NCBI RefSeq assembly: GCF_008933155.1
Contig: NZ_WBVP01000025.1
Span: forward strand, 1 to 39,565
DNA from: Aliivibrio finisterrensis
GTDB taxonomy: Bacteria > Pseudomonadota > Gammaproteobacteria > Enterobacterales > Vibrionaceae
Reading direction: 5' to 3'
DNA length: 39,565 bases
Each line of letters starts with the position of its first letter. Within the stretch, counting starts at the first letter, position 1. The notes below the pieces were generated by a model, which had not been told where the DNA came from, searched no databases, and was given only the letters and a program-made list of their open reading frames with translations. The translations under genes and the position numbers were made by a program. This document shows positions 10,248-19,349 of this stretch, piece by piece.

Positions 10248-12155
10248 CTACCATTCATTCTCAGAAGCTTGTGGTGCTTCTTGTTGTTTTGCTTGCAGAT
10301 ACAATAGGGCGCGCAGCAGTTCATCTTCTTTTGCGCCTGATTGCTCTAATTTTTGTAGACGAGGATCGGTTTTAATAGCGTCACTGTCGGCTTTTGCTTG
10401 TTGTGATTGCATTTGAGCTTGTTGCTCTTTTTCTTCGTCCGATTTAGGTTGTTTCTCTTTCTCATCACGAGTTTGTGCAGCTTGCTCTTTGTCTTTCTTC
10501 TCTTGTTCTTTTTTAGCTAGATCTTTTTGTTGCTGCTCTTGAGAAGAAGCTTCTGACTTATCTTGTTTATCAGATTGTGATTTATCATCAGATTGAGATT
10601 CATTTTTCTGCTGATTCTGCTGATTCTGCTGATTCTGCTGTGAATCTTGAGATGGTGAGTCTTTTGAATCTGAAGATTGCTCAGAGCCGTCTTTGCTGCC
10701 TTTATTCTCTTGGTTTTGTTTATCCTGTTTTTGATCTTGCTTGTCGTCTTTATTTTTATCCGATTGTTGATTCTTATCGTCTTGCTGTTGCTGTTGCTGT
10801 TGCTGTTTTTGCTCTAGCGCTTTATTGACGATATCTAAGTTAGTTTTTGCATCTTTCATATCAGGATCGGTTTTTAGTAAAGACTCATACTTCTCTTTCG
10901 CCTCTTCTAGTTGACCATTTTGCGCCAAGGCATTCGCAAGGTTGTATTGAGATTGAGTATCTTCAAGACCCGTTAGGCTCTCAATCGCGCCTTTATAATC
11001 GCCAGCTTTATATTGAGCAGCCCCTTTCCATTGTTTGGATTTGAACTGCTCGCTTGCTGCTTGATAGTCTTTTTGCTCAAATTGTTGATGTGCAGTGTAA
11101 TCATCAGAAAGCAATGTAGTTGATAGTTCAGTACTTGCCATGGATTTATCGACAGGCAATAACACCAAAAATAATGCTAAGAACATGCCTTTTCTAAAGC
11201 AAAGCAGTGAGAAAAGTACCAATGGGAAAAGCAGCCAATAACCATGATTGGCACGACTGTTCACCTGGTTATCACTGTTTTGTGTCACTTGCTCTAAAGG
11301 TGTTTTAGTTAAGCGTGCAATGGTTTCAATATCACTGTTATCTGATTGAATAAGCTGAGCCACACCATTGGTAGCTTGTGCCAGTGTGACTAGTGGATCG
11401 GAATCCAGTGTCGCGACAACCGTTTTACCTGAAGCATCGGTGAGTAACTGACCAGAAGGCAATTCAATTGGCGCACCATTTTTGGTTCCTATGCCTAATA
11501 AACTGATTCGCCATTTACTGCCTTTGACACGACTCATCACTTTATCAAGTTGTTGGTTTGATATTCCATCTGTCAAAACAACAATATCACCTTGTTGATG
11601 GCCTGATTTTTTCATCATCTCAATACTTTGATCAACTGCGGCTAACAAGTTACTGCCCTTACCTTTATAAGGCATGATCTCTGGCGATAGGTTAGTAATT
11701 AAGTTATTGAGCGTTTGGCTATCTTCAGTTAACGGACTGACTAGATAGCTGTCTGCACCATAAGCGACTAAACCCGTCATGCCTTCTTTCCAATAGGGCA
11801 GTAAATCTTTCGCTTTGTATTTCTCTTGAGTTAAACGATTTGGTTTTACGTCGGTCGCATACACTGAGCGAGACATATCCATCACCAGTACTCGAGCACC
11901 TGAGAGCTGAAAACTCGGCGAGTCTTTATAACCAAAACTAGGACCAGCGAGGGCGGTAGTCACACATAACCATGCTAAAACCAGTCCAAGCGTAAAGCCA
12001 TTGCCTTGTGTCTTTTGAGTCATTCCCAATTGTTTGGCAATGTGCGGTGCAATCAACCCTGTGGTGTTTTTGTTTTTACGTTGAATAAGCACCAATACCC
12101 CAAGAGGGATAAGAGCTAAAAACCACAATGGATAGAGAAAAGTAAAATTAGCCAT
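10248..12155 (-). CDS. batB: BatB-type vWA protein with fused TPR (BatB-BatC)
   Basis: 635 aa. Two N-terminal membrane helices (about 7-25 and 56-72) precede a von Willebrand A domain with the metal-binding DMSRS at 93-97 and the second MIDAS aspartate in VVLTDGISN. A third hydrophobic hairpin (about 306-335) leads into TPR-like repeats (about 350-448; YNLANALAQNGQLEEAKEKYESLL). The last 180 residues are very low-complexity and charged: an eight- to nine-glutamine tract near 451, then QNQQNQQNQQ and K/D/E/Q-rich runs, ending in a conserved-looking tail (LLRALLYLQAKQQE). This is the BatB-BatC fusion layout. It overlaps BatA by 8 bases, so translation is probably coupled. Glutamine is encoded by alternating CAA/CAG, a slippage-prone repeat. 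Confidence 0.9.
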   Translation of the reverse strand: MANFTFLYPLWFLALIPLGVLVLIQRKNKNTTGLIAPHIAKQLGMTQKTQGNGFTLGLVLAWLCVTTALAGPSFGYKDSPSFQLSGARVLVMDMSRSVYATDVKPNRLTQEKYKAKDLLPYWKEGMTGLVAYGADSYLVSPLTEDSQTLNNLITNLSPEIMPYKGKGSNLLAAVDQSIEMMKKSGHQQGDIVVLTDGISNQQLDKVMSRVKGSKWRISLLGIGTKNGAPIELPSGQLLTDASGKTVVATLDSDPLVTLAQATNGVAQLIQSDNSDIETIARLTKTPLEQVTQNSDNQVNSRANHGYWLLFPLVLFSLLCFRKGMFLALFLVLLPVDKSMASTELSTTLLSDDYTAHQQFEQKDYQAASEQFKSKQWKGAAQYKAGDYKGAIESLTGLEDTQSQYNLANALAQNGQLEEAKEKYESLLKTDPDMKDAKTNLDIVNKALEQKQQQQQQQQDDKNQQSDKNKDDKQDQKQDKQNQENKGSKDGSEQSSDSKDSPSQDSQQNQQNQQNQQKNESQSDDKSQSDKQDKSEASSQEQQQKDLAKKEQEKKDKEQAAQTRDEKEKQPKSDEEKEQQAQMQSQQAKADSDAIKTDPRLQKLEQSGAKEDELLRALLYLQAKQQEAPQASENEW

Positions 12156-13113
12156 GACGCTTTCTTACTCCCACAATAATAAAGAAGAAAAAGAGATACC
12201 CCATTAACGGATAGCGGAACCACTCTTCATGTGGTCGCCAGGTTTGTGTTGCTTGAGTTATGGGCTCTAGTTGGTCGATGGTTTGGTAGATCTGTGCTAA
12301 CTCATCAGCATTACGTGCACGGAAATATTGTCCACCCGTCATGGTTGCAATTTCAGTCAGTGTTTTCTCATCCAAATCACGCGCAGTATTGACGGTTTGT
12401 TTGCCAAAGAAACCACGAACCTGCATTTCACCCGCACCAATACCGACCGTATAAATCTTGGCATTGTTGTCTTTGGCAAGTTGCGCTGCTTCTAATGGCT
12501 CTAGTACTCCGGCTGTATTGCCACCATCACTTAATAAAATAATGGTTCGTTGCGGAGCATTGCTTTCGATAAAGGTTTTTGTCGCGAGTCCTAAGCCTTC
12601 ACCCATTGCGGTCATTTGCCCGACTAACCCAAGAACGGTACGGTCAAGTTGTTCTTCAACGGTTTTTCTATCAAAGGTGAGTGGGGTTTGTAGATAAGCG
12701 TGATCGCCAAATACCACTAATCCAAGACGATCGCCTTTACGCTCATCTATGAAATCAGACACGACTTTTTTAACGGCCGTTAAGCGATCCACAAAATCCC
12801 CATTTTCGGTTTTCATGTCTTCTTCCGCCATTGAGCCAGATAAATCGACCACTAGCATCATGTCACGGTGTTCAGGCTGAATATCAACCGGATCGCCATA
12901 CCATACCGGACGCGCTAAGGCCGTAATCAATAACAGCCAAGCCACAGACAATAAACCAATGTTAATGCGTTTATTTGGTTGCTTATATTCGCCTTGCTCT
13001 GGAAGACGAGGAAGGTGAATCGCAGTACCTACATCTTTTTCAGGCACAAAAAAGTAAAACAGGAAGGGAATAGGTAATAAAAACCATGCCCACCACCAAA
13101 CGAATTCAAGCAT
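12148..13113 (-). CDS. batA: BatA-type vWA membrane protein
   Basis: 321 aa. Membrane helices at about 7-23 and 54-70 come before a von Willebrand A domain with a perfect MIDAS motif DLSGS (90-94) and IILLSDGGNTAG further on, and a C-terminal helix (GYLFFFFIIVGVRKRHG). The vWA domain most likely faces one side of the inner membrane while the helices anchor it, as in Bat proteins of other bacteria. It overlaps the DUF4381 gene upstream and batB downstream by 8 bases each, so the whole unit reads as one message. BatA and BatB are thought to act together with the MoxR ATPase; the exact substrate is unknown. Confidence 0.92.
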   Translation of the reverse strand: MLEFVWWWAWFLLPIPFLFYFFVPEKDVGTAIHLPRLPEQGEYKQPNKRINIGLLSVAWLLLITALARPVWYGDPVDIQPEHRDMMLVVDLSGSMAEEDMKTENGDFVDRLTAVKKVVSDFIDERKGDRLGLVVFGDHAYLQTPLTFDRKTVEEQLDRTVLGLVGQMTAMGEGLGLATKTFIESNAPQRTIILLSDGGNTAGVLEPLEAAQLAKDNNAKIYTVGIGAGEMQVRGFFGKQTVNTARDLDEKTLTEIATMTGGQYFRARNADELAQIYQTIDQLEPITQATQTWRPHEEWFRYPLMGYLFFFFIIVGVRKRHG

Positions 13114-13639
13114 GTTGATGTCCTTTTGTTGACGTTGTTGCTATTACTTTTTTTACCGGTAAAGCATGAGATAGCCAATAACGTACATCATCATAGAAAC
13201 GTTGTTGATTGGTTTCTGATAATGCTTGTTGTCCGTATAAAGCTAGTTCTAATATGTCAGAACGAGATGAGAAATGAACATTGGCCTGTTTTTTCACGGG
13301 GAGTTGCTGCTCAACAAAATGCCACCACGCTAACCCATGCAATGACGCAATGCGCTCACGAGGAAAGTGACTCAATGCCGATTGTTTTAATAAACGCGCA
13401 ATGTCACTGGTTTGTTGAGGTGTTAGTTGTGCTAATTGCTTTAATGCCAAACGTTTAAGCGTGCCTTGTTGGCGTTTACGACGTATAAACCAAACTACGG
13501 CGATAACCAGTAATAACACACAGACGATTGCGCCATAACCTGTGAGAGATAACCCCCATGAGGGTGCTTGTGGTAAATGAATATCTGCTAATGGCAATAC
13601 GTTGCTTGCTGGTGCTTGTTGGGTTGAAGATAAAGACAT
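13106..13639 (-). CDS. DUF4381 membrane protein of the Bat operon
   Basis: 177 aa with LPLADIHLPQAPSWGLSLTGYG followed by one transmembrane helix (about 32-51, GAIVCVLLLVIAVVWFI) and a basic RRKRQQG stop-transfer. The cytoplasmic part ends in a helical domain with LKQSALSHFPRERIASLHGLAW. This is the usual DUF4381 layout, always found between the DUF58 gene and batA in such operons. The start overlaps the DUF58 stop codon (TAATG), and its 3' end overlaps batA by 8 bases. The function within the Bat system is not known. Confidence 0.85.
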   Translation of the reverse strand: MSLSSTQQAPASNVLPLADIHLPQAPSWGLSLTGYGAIVCVLLLVIAVVWFIRRKRQQGTLKRLALKQLAQLTPQQTSDIARLLKQSALSHFPRERIASLHGLAWWHFVEQQLPVKKQANVHFSSRSDILELALYGQQALSETNQQRFYDDVRYWLSHALPVKKVIATTSTKGHQHA

Positions 13640-14610
13640 TATTTGGCCCCTTTATCTTGGTGTGATGGCTCTTGTGACGATGTCAGTTGCGATAATAACG
13701 GCAAACCTGAGGATAAACAGTGCAGTTGAATACCTAATTGCATTGCCATGTTTTGCACATACGCTTTGTGAAGATTGGCTTGTTGCTCTAAGGCTTTTTT
13801 GGTCGATGAGGACGAAAAGTCTAACCATGCAGAACGTTTGTTATCAGAGACATATTCTGTGCCATTAAAGCCAGTGGAGCCTTGTTCAAGCGGATCGCTA
13901 ATCATAACAAACTGCAAACGGTTGTGTTTGCTCAGTTGACTGAAGATAGCCTTACACTCATCGGTTAGCGCATAAAAATCACTGATGATCACAATCTCAC
14001 TGCCTTTAGGGCATAAACGCTGCAACTGGCTTAATCCGTTGGCAAAGGAACTGGCTTGTTGCGCGATATCCAAAGGCTCAGAGCCACTGTTGGTATTATG
14101 CTGCTCAATGATGGATTGCATAAATTGCAGCACACTTTTCTGACGAGAAGAGGGCTTGCAATCTAAGGTCGATAATCCATCAAAGATGATCCCACCGACG
14201 CGATCTTTTGCTGCTAAGGTTATCCAGCTTAATAAACTGGCAAAATGCGCAGCTTGTACTGATTTAAACAGTAGTTGAGAGCCGAAACGCATCGTGTCGC
14301 TGACATCAATAAACAGCATGGTTGGTTGTTCACGCTCTTCACTGTAGAGCTTGGTGTGAGGTTTTCCGGTACGTGCAGTAACACGCCAATCAATCGAGCG
14401 AATATCATCCCCCGGTTGGTATTGACGTACTTCTGAGAAATCCATACCGCGGCCTTTTTGTCGGCTTTGGTGGCTGCCATTCATTTTTGACCACACAGAT
14501 TGGGACGGCGGCAGCCACTGTAACGAATGATTCTTATAGTGAATCAACTCATTAAGTGACAAGGTAACGCCATTACAGTATGGTGGCAGCGATAGAGTAG
14601 TTTTTTTCAT
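13639..14610 (-). CDS. DUF58 (vWA-like) protein of the MoxR/Bat operon
   Basis: 323 aa soluble protein. The hallmark DUF58 block is clear at about residues 60-115: DFSEVRQYQPGDDIRSIDWR, then ARTGKPHTKLYSEER, then PTMLFIDVSDTMRFGS, the last resembling a degenerate MIDAS strand. A second vWA-like strand appears at EIVIISDFYAL. DUF58 proteins nearly always follow a MoxR ATPase gene, as here (17-base gap). They are thought to be partners or adaptors of the ATPase. The stop codon overlaps the next start as TAATG, indicating translational coupling. Confidence 0.9.
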   Translation of the reverse strand: MKKTTLSLPPYCNGVTLSLNELIHYKNHSLQWLPPSQSVWSKMNGSHQSRQKGRGMDFSEVRQYQPGDDIRSIDWRVTARTGKPHTKLYSEEREQPTMLFIDVSDTMRFGSQLLFKSVQAAHFASLLSWITLAAKDRVGGIIFDGLSTLDCKPSSRQKSVLQFMQSIIEQHNTNSGSEPLDIAQQASSFANGLSQLQRLCPKGSEIVIISDFYALTDECKAIFSQLSKHNRLQFVMISDPLEQGSTGFNGTEYVSDNKRSAWLDFSSSSTKKALEQQANLHKAYVQNMAMQLGIQLHCLSSGLPLLSQLTSSQEPSHQDKGAK

Positions 14611-14627
14611 ATAATTACTTTACGGGG

Positions 14628-15584
14628 TTAAGACGCCGCAACCATTTGTAATAATCGTTCAACCACTTTATTTGCAGTCGTCCCTTCAGCTTGTGCTTGA
14701 AAGCTTAATAACAGACGATGGCGTAACACAGGGTAGGCCATTACTTGCACATCTTCAGGGCTAACAAAATCACGACCAGCTAACCATGCATGTGCACGAG
14801 CGCAGCGATCAAGCGCTAGCGTCGCACGGGGACTCACGCCCATCTCTAATTGCTTAGCTAAGTCTTGGCAGTATTGCTCAGGCTTACGCGTTGCCATGGT
14901 AATACGAATAATGTATTGCTCAATTTCTGGCGCCATGTAAATCGACAGTACTTCTTTACGCGCTTTAAATATTTCACTTTGTGCTAAAGGCTGTGGTTTC
15001 TCAGCTTGCTCTCCTAGGGCTTCACCACGGTTTAAACGCAGGATAGCTAATTCGTCTTCTGAGCCCGGGTAATCAACATCCAAATGCATTAAAAAACGGT
15101 CAAGTTGTGCTTCTGGTAGAGGGTATGTCCCTTCTTGTTCAATCGGGTTCTGTGTTGCCATCACCAAGAAAAGATCTGGTAATTGATACGTGTTACGACC
15201 GGCCGTGATTTGTTTTTCAGCCATTGCTTCTAGCATTGCCGCTTGCACTTTCGCTGGTGCACGGTTGATTTCATCGGCTAACACCAATGAATTAAAAATA
15301 GGGCCAGGTTGGAAAGTAAACTCTCCCGTTTCTTGGCGGTAAATATCCGTCCCCGTTAAATCTGAAGGCAATAGATCTGGGGTGAACTGAATGCGGTGGA
15401 AATCCCCCTCAATAGAATCGGCCAGAATCTTCACGGCACGTGTCTTAGCTAGACCTGGAGGGCCTTCAACTAAAATGTGACCATCAGCAAGTAAAGCTAT
15501 TAATAACTGCTTAACAAGCGCAGGTTGACCAATCACTTGAGATTCAAGATAAGTTTGCAATTGTTGAATTTTTAACGCTGTCAT
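14628..15584 (-). CDS. MoxR-family AAA+ ATPase
   Basis: 318 aa. Walker A GPPGLAKT (41-48), Walker B LVLADEIN (about 100-107), sensor 1 MATQNPIEQEGTYPLPEAQLDRFL, and a C-terminal lid domain with GVSPRATLALDRCARAHAWL are all in place. MoxR ATPases act as chaperone-like remodelers for vWA-containing partners, and here those partners follow in the same operon. It is the first gene of the six-gene unit, which ends at the terminator at 8484-8519. The promoter should lie in 15585-15776, shared with the divergent chemoreceptor gene. Confidence 0.95.
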   Translation of the reverse strand: MTALKIQQLQTYLESQVIGQPALVKQLLIALLADGHILVEGPPGLAKTRAVKILADSIEGDFHRIQFTPDLLPSDLTGTDIYRQETGEFTFQPGPIFNSLVLADEINRAPAKVQAAMLEAMAEKQITAGRNTYQLPDLFLVMATQNPIEQEGTYPLPEAQLDRFLMHLDVDYPGSEDELAILRLNRGEALGEQAEKPQPLAQSEIFKARKEVLSIYMAPEIEQYIIRITMATRKPEQYCQDLAKQLEMGVSPRATLALDRCARAHAWLAGRDFVSPEDVQVMAYPVLRHRLLLSFQAQAEGTTANKVVERLLQMVAAS

Positions 15585-15776
15585 ATATCACCCATGTCAG
15601 GATTAGGTAGTAATTATTTCTTTGTGACTAATATAAATCACATTAGTTCCTTAATAAGATAGAGTTTAATTTGAATTACTCAACTATCTAGGTAATAAAT
15701 TAAATAGTAACTATTTATTAAAGGAATGTGAACAATAGTCGTTATATAAACGGTCTATTTTAGCTGTGGAAAAATT
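15585..15776. promoter_or_regulatory. Divergent intergenic region between moxR operon and chemoreceptor
   Basis: AT-rich spacer that must hold the promoters of both units. It contains a perfect 6-base inverted repeat AAATAG-TAA-CTATTT at 15702-15716. A TAAAG followed 15 bases later by TCGTTATA could be a weak sigma-28 promoter for the chemoreceptor (inference from consensus only). Confidence 0.35.
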
Positions 15777-17690
15777 ATGATTAATCTAACAATTAAACAG
15801 AAACTCGTCGCCGGCATTGTAATTGCGATTATTGCCTCAACTACACTTGTGGGTATTGTAGCCCAAAAAAAAGCATTCGAAACATTAGATGAGCGGTTAA
15901 CCACTCTTGAACTGCCAACCATTCTTAACCAAATTGGTGGTGAGGTAGATAAAGAAGTTGCGGTGATCTCCTCTGCTGCTGAACAGATGGCAAATAACCC
16001 TTTCATCATCGACGCTATTTCAGATCCAACCATCTCTCCTGAACATCAAACCATTCTTATCGCTCAACTTAATCAGTTAAAGCAACAACATCAATTGAAT
16101 GACGCTTCGGTAGCTAACCGTAAGAGTGCTAATTATTGGAACCAAGACGGTTTCTTACGTCAATTAACACAACAACAAGATGCTTGGTTCTTTGGTTTTA
16201 CTCAAGGTGGCCCTGAGCGAATGCTGAATGTATTCACTGAGCAAAATGGTGAGGTTAAACTTTTCGTTAACTTTCAGCAATTGAATGGTGTGTCTATGGC
16301 GGGACTCTCGAAATCGCTAGATGACATGGTATCGCTACTGAATGGCTTTCGAATTGAGAAGACCGGTTTTGTCTATTTAATGGATGGTAATGGCGATATT
16401 AAGATCCATAAAAATAATAGCATCATGGGTAAGCAATCTATTAGTGATGTGGTTGGATCTCAAGAAGCTTCCGTTTTACTTACCAAACAAAACTTCAACT
16501 TAAGCCGTATAATGAAAGATGGCCAAGAGATCTTCATTGCATCGCATTACATTCCTTCAATGGAGTGGTTTATTGTTACTGAAGTTCCTGTCGATGAAGT
16601 ATTTGAAAGTCTTCATAGCTCAACTCAAGATATCGTAATGTGGATTGTTGTTATTATTGCCGTATTTATTACTCTGGCAATTTGGGGGGCAGGTTCTATT
16701 ACCAATAAACTTAATGATCTGTCATGTCGATTCAGTGAATTAGGAGAAGGTGAAGGTGATCTAACTCATCGTATCGAAATCAAAGGTAATGATGAAATAG
16801 CCGATTTATCAAAAGGCTTTAATAGCTTTGTTGAGAAAATTCATAATACCGTATCCGAAGTCGTAGAAACGGGTCATGTTTTACATACTACTGCTGAAAA
16901 TGTTGCACTCAAAGCAACATCAACACGTGATAACAGTGAAATGCAGCGCGATCAAACTTTGCAAGTAGTAACTGCTATTAACCAAATGGGGTCAACGATT
17001 CATGAGATCGCCTCTAATGCCGCAAGCGCAGCACAATCAGCAAGTAAGGCAGAGGTAAGTACGCAAGATGGCCGCCAAACTGTGATTGGATCTCGTGATG
17101 CGATTACCCAGCTTGAAGGTGATTTGGTTCAAGTGAGTCATGTGGTGGAACAACTTGCAGGAACGACACAAGACATTGGTTCAATCCTAGATGTTATCCG
17201 TGGTATTTCAGATCAAACTAACCTATTAGCATTGAATGCAGCCATTGAAGCTGCACGTGCTGGTGAGCATGGTCGTGGATTTGCTGTCGTTGCCGATGAA
17301 GTTCGTCAGCTAGCAAGTCGTACTTCAGAATCAACTGATGAAATTCAGAAAATGATTGATCAGCTGCAAACGGAAGCTCAAAACGCAGTAAACGCAATGG
17401 AAGCAAGTCATACCGTTACGGCTCGTGGAGTGTCATCGGCAGATAATGCCACTGAAGTATTAGCGGGTATTGCGTTAAGTATCACTGATATATCAGACAT
17501 GAATACCCAAGTAGCAACGGCAACAGAAGAGCAATCAACAGTGGTGTACACTATTAACCAGAATATCGAAGAGATCAATGGTATTAATGAGTTAACGACA
17601 GCAACTGCTCAAGAGTTAGCGGATTCAAGTCAGCAGCTGAATGCACTTTCACAACGATTAGATCAATTAGTTGGTGCTTTTAAAGTATAA
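15777..17690 (+). CDS. Methyl-accepting chemotaxis protein with periplasmic Cache-type sensor
   Basis: 637 aa. The first membrane helix (about 11-29) is followed by a periplasmic domain of about 255 residues with a Cache-like hairpin ([17 protein letters not shown], about 197-213). A second helix (about 285-305) leads into HAMP (about 306-358, with [27 protein letters not shown]) and a long coiled-coil signalling domain. The kinase-contact tip is the canonical block from [20 protein letters not shown] through [21 protein letters not shown] (about 472-513). It would report an unknown small ligand to CheA/CheW. Start ATG 15777 is preceded by GTGGA. No CheB/CheR-binding pentapeptide is visible at the C-terminus (QLVGAFKV). 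Confidence 0.96.
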   Translation: MINLTIKQKLVAGIVIAIIASTTLVGIVAQKKAFETLDERLTTLELPTILNQIGGEVDKEVAVISSAAEQMANNPFIIDAISDPTISPEHQTILIAQLNQLKQQHQLNDASVANRKSANYWNQDGFLRQLTQQQDAWFFGFTQGGPERMLNVFTEQNGEVKLFVNFQQLNGVSMAGLSKSLDDMVSLLNGFRIEKTGFVYLMDGNGDIKIHKNNSIMGKQSISDVVGSQEASVLLTKQNFNLSRIMKDGQEIFIASHYIPSMEWFIVTEVPVDEVFESLHSSTQDIVMWIVVIIAVFITLAIWGAGSITNKLNDLSCRFSELGEGEGDLTHRIEIKGNDEIADLSKGFNSFVEKIHNTVSEVVETGHVLHTTAENVALKATSTRDNSEMQRDQTLQVVTAINQMGSTIHEIASNAASAAQSASKAEVSTQDGRQTVIGSRDAITQLEGDLVQVSHVVEQLAGTTQDIGSILDVIRGISDQTNLLALNAAIEAARAGEHGRGFAVVADEVRQLASRTSESTDEIQKMIDQLQTEAQNAVNAMEASHTVTARGVSSADNATEVLAGIALSITDISDMNTQVATATEEQSTVVYTINQNIEEINGINELTTATAQELADSSQQLNALSQRLDQLVGAFKV

Positions 17691-17769
17691 GCGCTCGCTT
17701 AGGTTTACCTTTTTATGCGATTTCTTGTAGAATAACGTCAATTGTTTTATATGAATTGAGAAAATAATC

Positions 17770-17967
17770 ATGAGTGATTTTGAAAAAGAACTGCAAGATA
17801 TGATTCAGCAAGAATCGGATAAACCTGAAGTGGCATTGCCTTCAATCGAAGAGCAAAAAGCGATTGTTGCAGAACTAAAGCGTCTTGAAGAAGCAGGAGA
17901 ACTAACTCCTGAAGCGTTAGAAGCGCATTTTGGCAAGTTTAACGAAACACAAGCTCCGCTTCATTAA
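17770..17967 (+). CDS. Small acidic conserved protein (65 aa)
   Basis: 65 aa, soluble, strongly helical and acidic (SDFEKELQDMIQQESD, PSIEEQKAIVAELKRLEEAG, LTPEALEAHFGKF). The ATG at 17770 has GAG about ten bases upstream. I recognise it only as the sort of short conserved protein found in Vibrio genomes and cannot name a family. It is a single gene between the chemoreceptor and a strong terminator, with an 79-base spacer from the former. Confidence 0.75.
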   Translation: MSDFEKELQDMIQQESDKPEVALPSIEEQKAIVAELKRLEEAGELTPEALEAHFGKFNETQAPLH

Positions 17968-18003
17968 TTAACAGAAGTACTCTGTTTTTATACAATACCT
18001 AAT

Positions 18004-18032
18004 AAAATGCCAGCATTCGTGCTGGCATTTTT
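18004..18032 (+). terminator. Bidirectional Rho-independent terminator
   Basis: Perfect stem AAAATGCCAGCA / TGCTGGCATTTT with a TTCG tetraloop and a T run, with A/T tracts on both sides. It serves the 65-aa gene from the left and the DUF445 gene from the right. Confidence 0.95.
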
Positions 18033-18050
18033 GTATTCGATGAAGGAAGA

Positions 18051-18755
18051 TTAGATAAGCGTTGAGAGTAAACCAATCACGCCACCAAAGATGCCGCCCC
18101 AAACCACAAGCCAGCCAAGGTGCTTTTTAATCATATCTTGCACCATCTCTTTCACTAATTTTGGTGTCAGTTCATTTAATCTTTGATCAATGATCTCTTC
18201 AATCGTAATTTGGATGTCATCCATCATCGCTGGGCTTTCTAGTTCGTCTTTTAGTGCGTTCTTAAACTGCTCTTGTTGACTGATCTCTGTTATCGATACT
18301 TTCATCTTTTCAATAAAAGGTTCACGCATAGGTTGAATGGCTTCACTGCCGCCCATCATTGCTAACATGCCACCAAATTGAGAATTCATGATCACCTCAA
18401 CTAAAGAATCAAACGCAGGAGATAGGTCAATTTTTTCAATCACAGGCTCAAGATTGATATTCGTCGCCGAGGCCATTTCTTTTGATAAAAACTTATCTAC
18501 GTTAGTTTTAGTGAAAAATTGCTCCATCATTAAACGTTTAATACTGGCTTTAAATTCTTCGAATCGCGCAGGAATAACACCAGAGCCGTATAAACCTGGA
18601 ACCCTCTCAAACAACATATGAATGGCAAGCCAGTTAGTAAGCGCACCAGAGAAGGCAAATAAGCCAATATAGTACAATGTATTTTGTTGCATGCAGTAAC
18701 CAATAACTAACAAGAGTAGTGACATCAAGTTTGTTATCATGCTTTTATTTAACAT
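18051..18755 (-). CDS. DUF445 family membrane protein
   Basis: 234 aa. N-terminal hydrophobic pair (about 5-45, LMSLLLLVIGYCMQQ and YYIGLFAFSGALTNWLAIHMLFE) with the DUF445 signature GALTNWLAIHMLF. A conserved VPGLYGSGVIPARFEEFKASI stretch and a long helical cytoplasmic part follow, and a C-terminal hydrophobic segment (LGWLVVWGGIFGGVIGLLSTLI) closes the protein. Members are short relatives of YjiN and have no established function. It is divergent from the thioesterase gene and ends at the shared terminator. Confidence 0.85.
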   Translation of the reverse strand: MLNKSMITNLMSLLLLVIGYCMQQNTLYYIGLFAFSGALTNWLAIHMLFERVPGLYGSGVIPARFEEFKASIKRLMMEQFFTKTNVDKFLSKEMASATNINLEPVIEKIDLSPAFDSLVEVIMNSQFGGMLAMMGGSEAIQPMREPFIEKMKVSITEISQQEQFKNALKDELESPAMMDDIQITIEEIIDQRLNELTPKLVKEMVQDMIKKHLGWLVVWGGIFGGVIGLLSTLI

Positions 18756-18902
18756 ATCAAGCCTGTGTAGTTAGAAGAGGAAAATTTTGTGAAGTTTATC
18801 AGCTACTAAAAGCTGACAACAAGTGAAAATGTGTTTTTGATCTGGATTGTTGAGTGTAAAATAGCACAAGACACAATAAGCACATGCACTAGAGGCTAAG
18901 TT

Positions 18903-19328
18903 ATGAGTATTTGGAAGCGTCCGATGGATTTGGCTATATTAAACGCCACATCTCGTAATACATTAATGGAAGCATTAAATATCGAATATTGTCATTACGA
19001 TGCAGATTCTATTACAGCATCGATGCCTGTAAATGCCGTGGTGCATCAACCGTTAGGAATGCTACATGGGGGGGCTTCTGTCGCGTTAGCTGAATCAGTT
19101 GCATCTATTGCTGCTAATTGGTGTGTCGATGACACAAAGTATTGTGTGGGGTTGGATATTAACGCCAATCATATTCGAGCAGTCCGAGAAGGTACTGTTT
19201 ATGCCACAGCAAGACCGGTGCACTTAGGTGCAACCACGCAAGTTTGGCTAATTGAAATTAAAGATCAACGAGAACGCTTAGTTTGTACCAGCCGCTTTAC
19301 GGTTGCTGTGATGAAAAAGAAAAAGTAG
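18903..19328 (+). CDS. menI: Hotdog-fold acyl-CoA thioesterase, MenI/YdiI type
   Basis: 141 aa. It aligns with E. coli YdiI (MenI), the DHNA-CoA hydrolase of menaquinone synthesis: IWKRPMDLAILNA, MPVNAVVHQPLGMLHGGASV, ALAESVASIAA with catalytic Glu64 (Glu63 in YdiI), GLDINANHIRAVREG, and PVHLGATTQVWLIEI. The broader family includes the enterobactin proofreading enzyme EntH, so the substrate is inferred. ATG 18903 is preceded by AGAGG. The HDOD gene follows after about 20 bases, so the two and the small gene after them are probably one transcript. Confidence 0.85.
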   Translation: MSIWKRPMDLAILNATSRNTLMEALNIEYCHYDADSITASMPVNAVVHQPLGMLHGGASVALAESVASIAANWCVDDTKYCVGLDINANHIRAVREGTVYATARPVHLGATTQVWLIEIKDQRERLVCTSRFTVAVMKKKK

Positions 19329-19349
19329 CGGCTGTTGTGGAGAAGAATA

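Noticed and set aside
15620-15640. TGTGA ... TCACA near the chemoreceptor promoter as a CRP site
   Set aside because: The spacing between the half-sites is 10 bases, not the 6 required for CRP.
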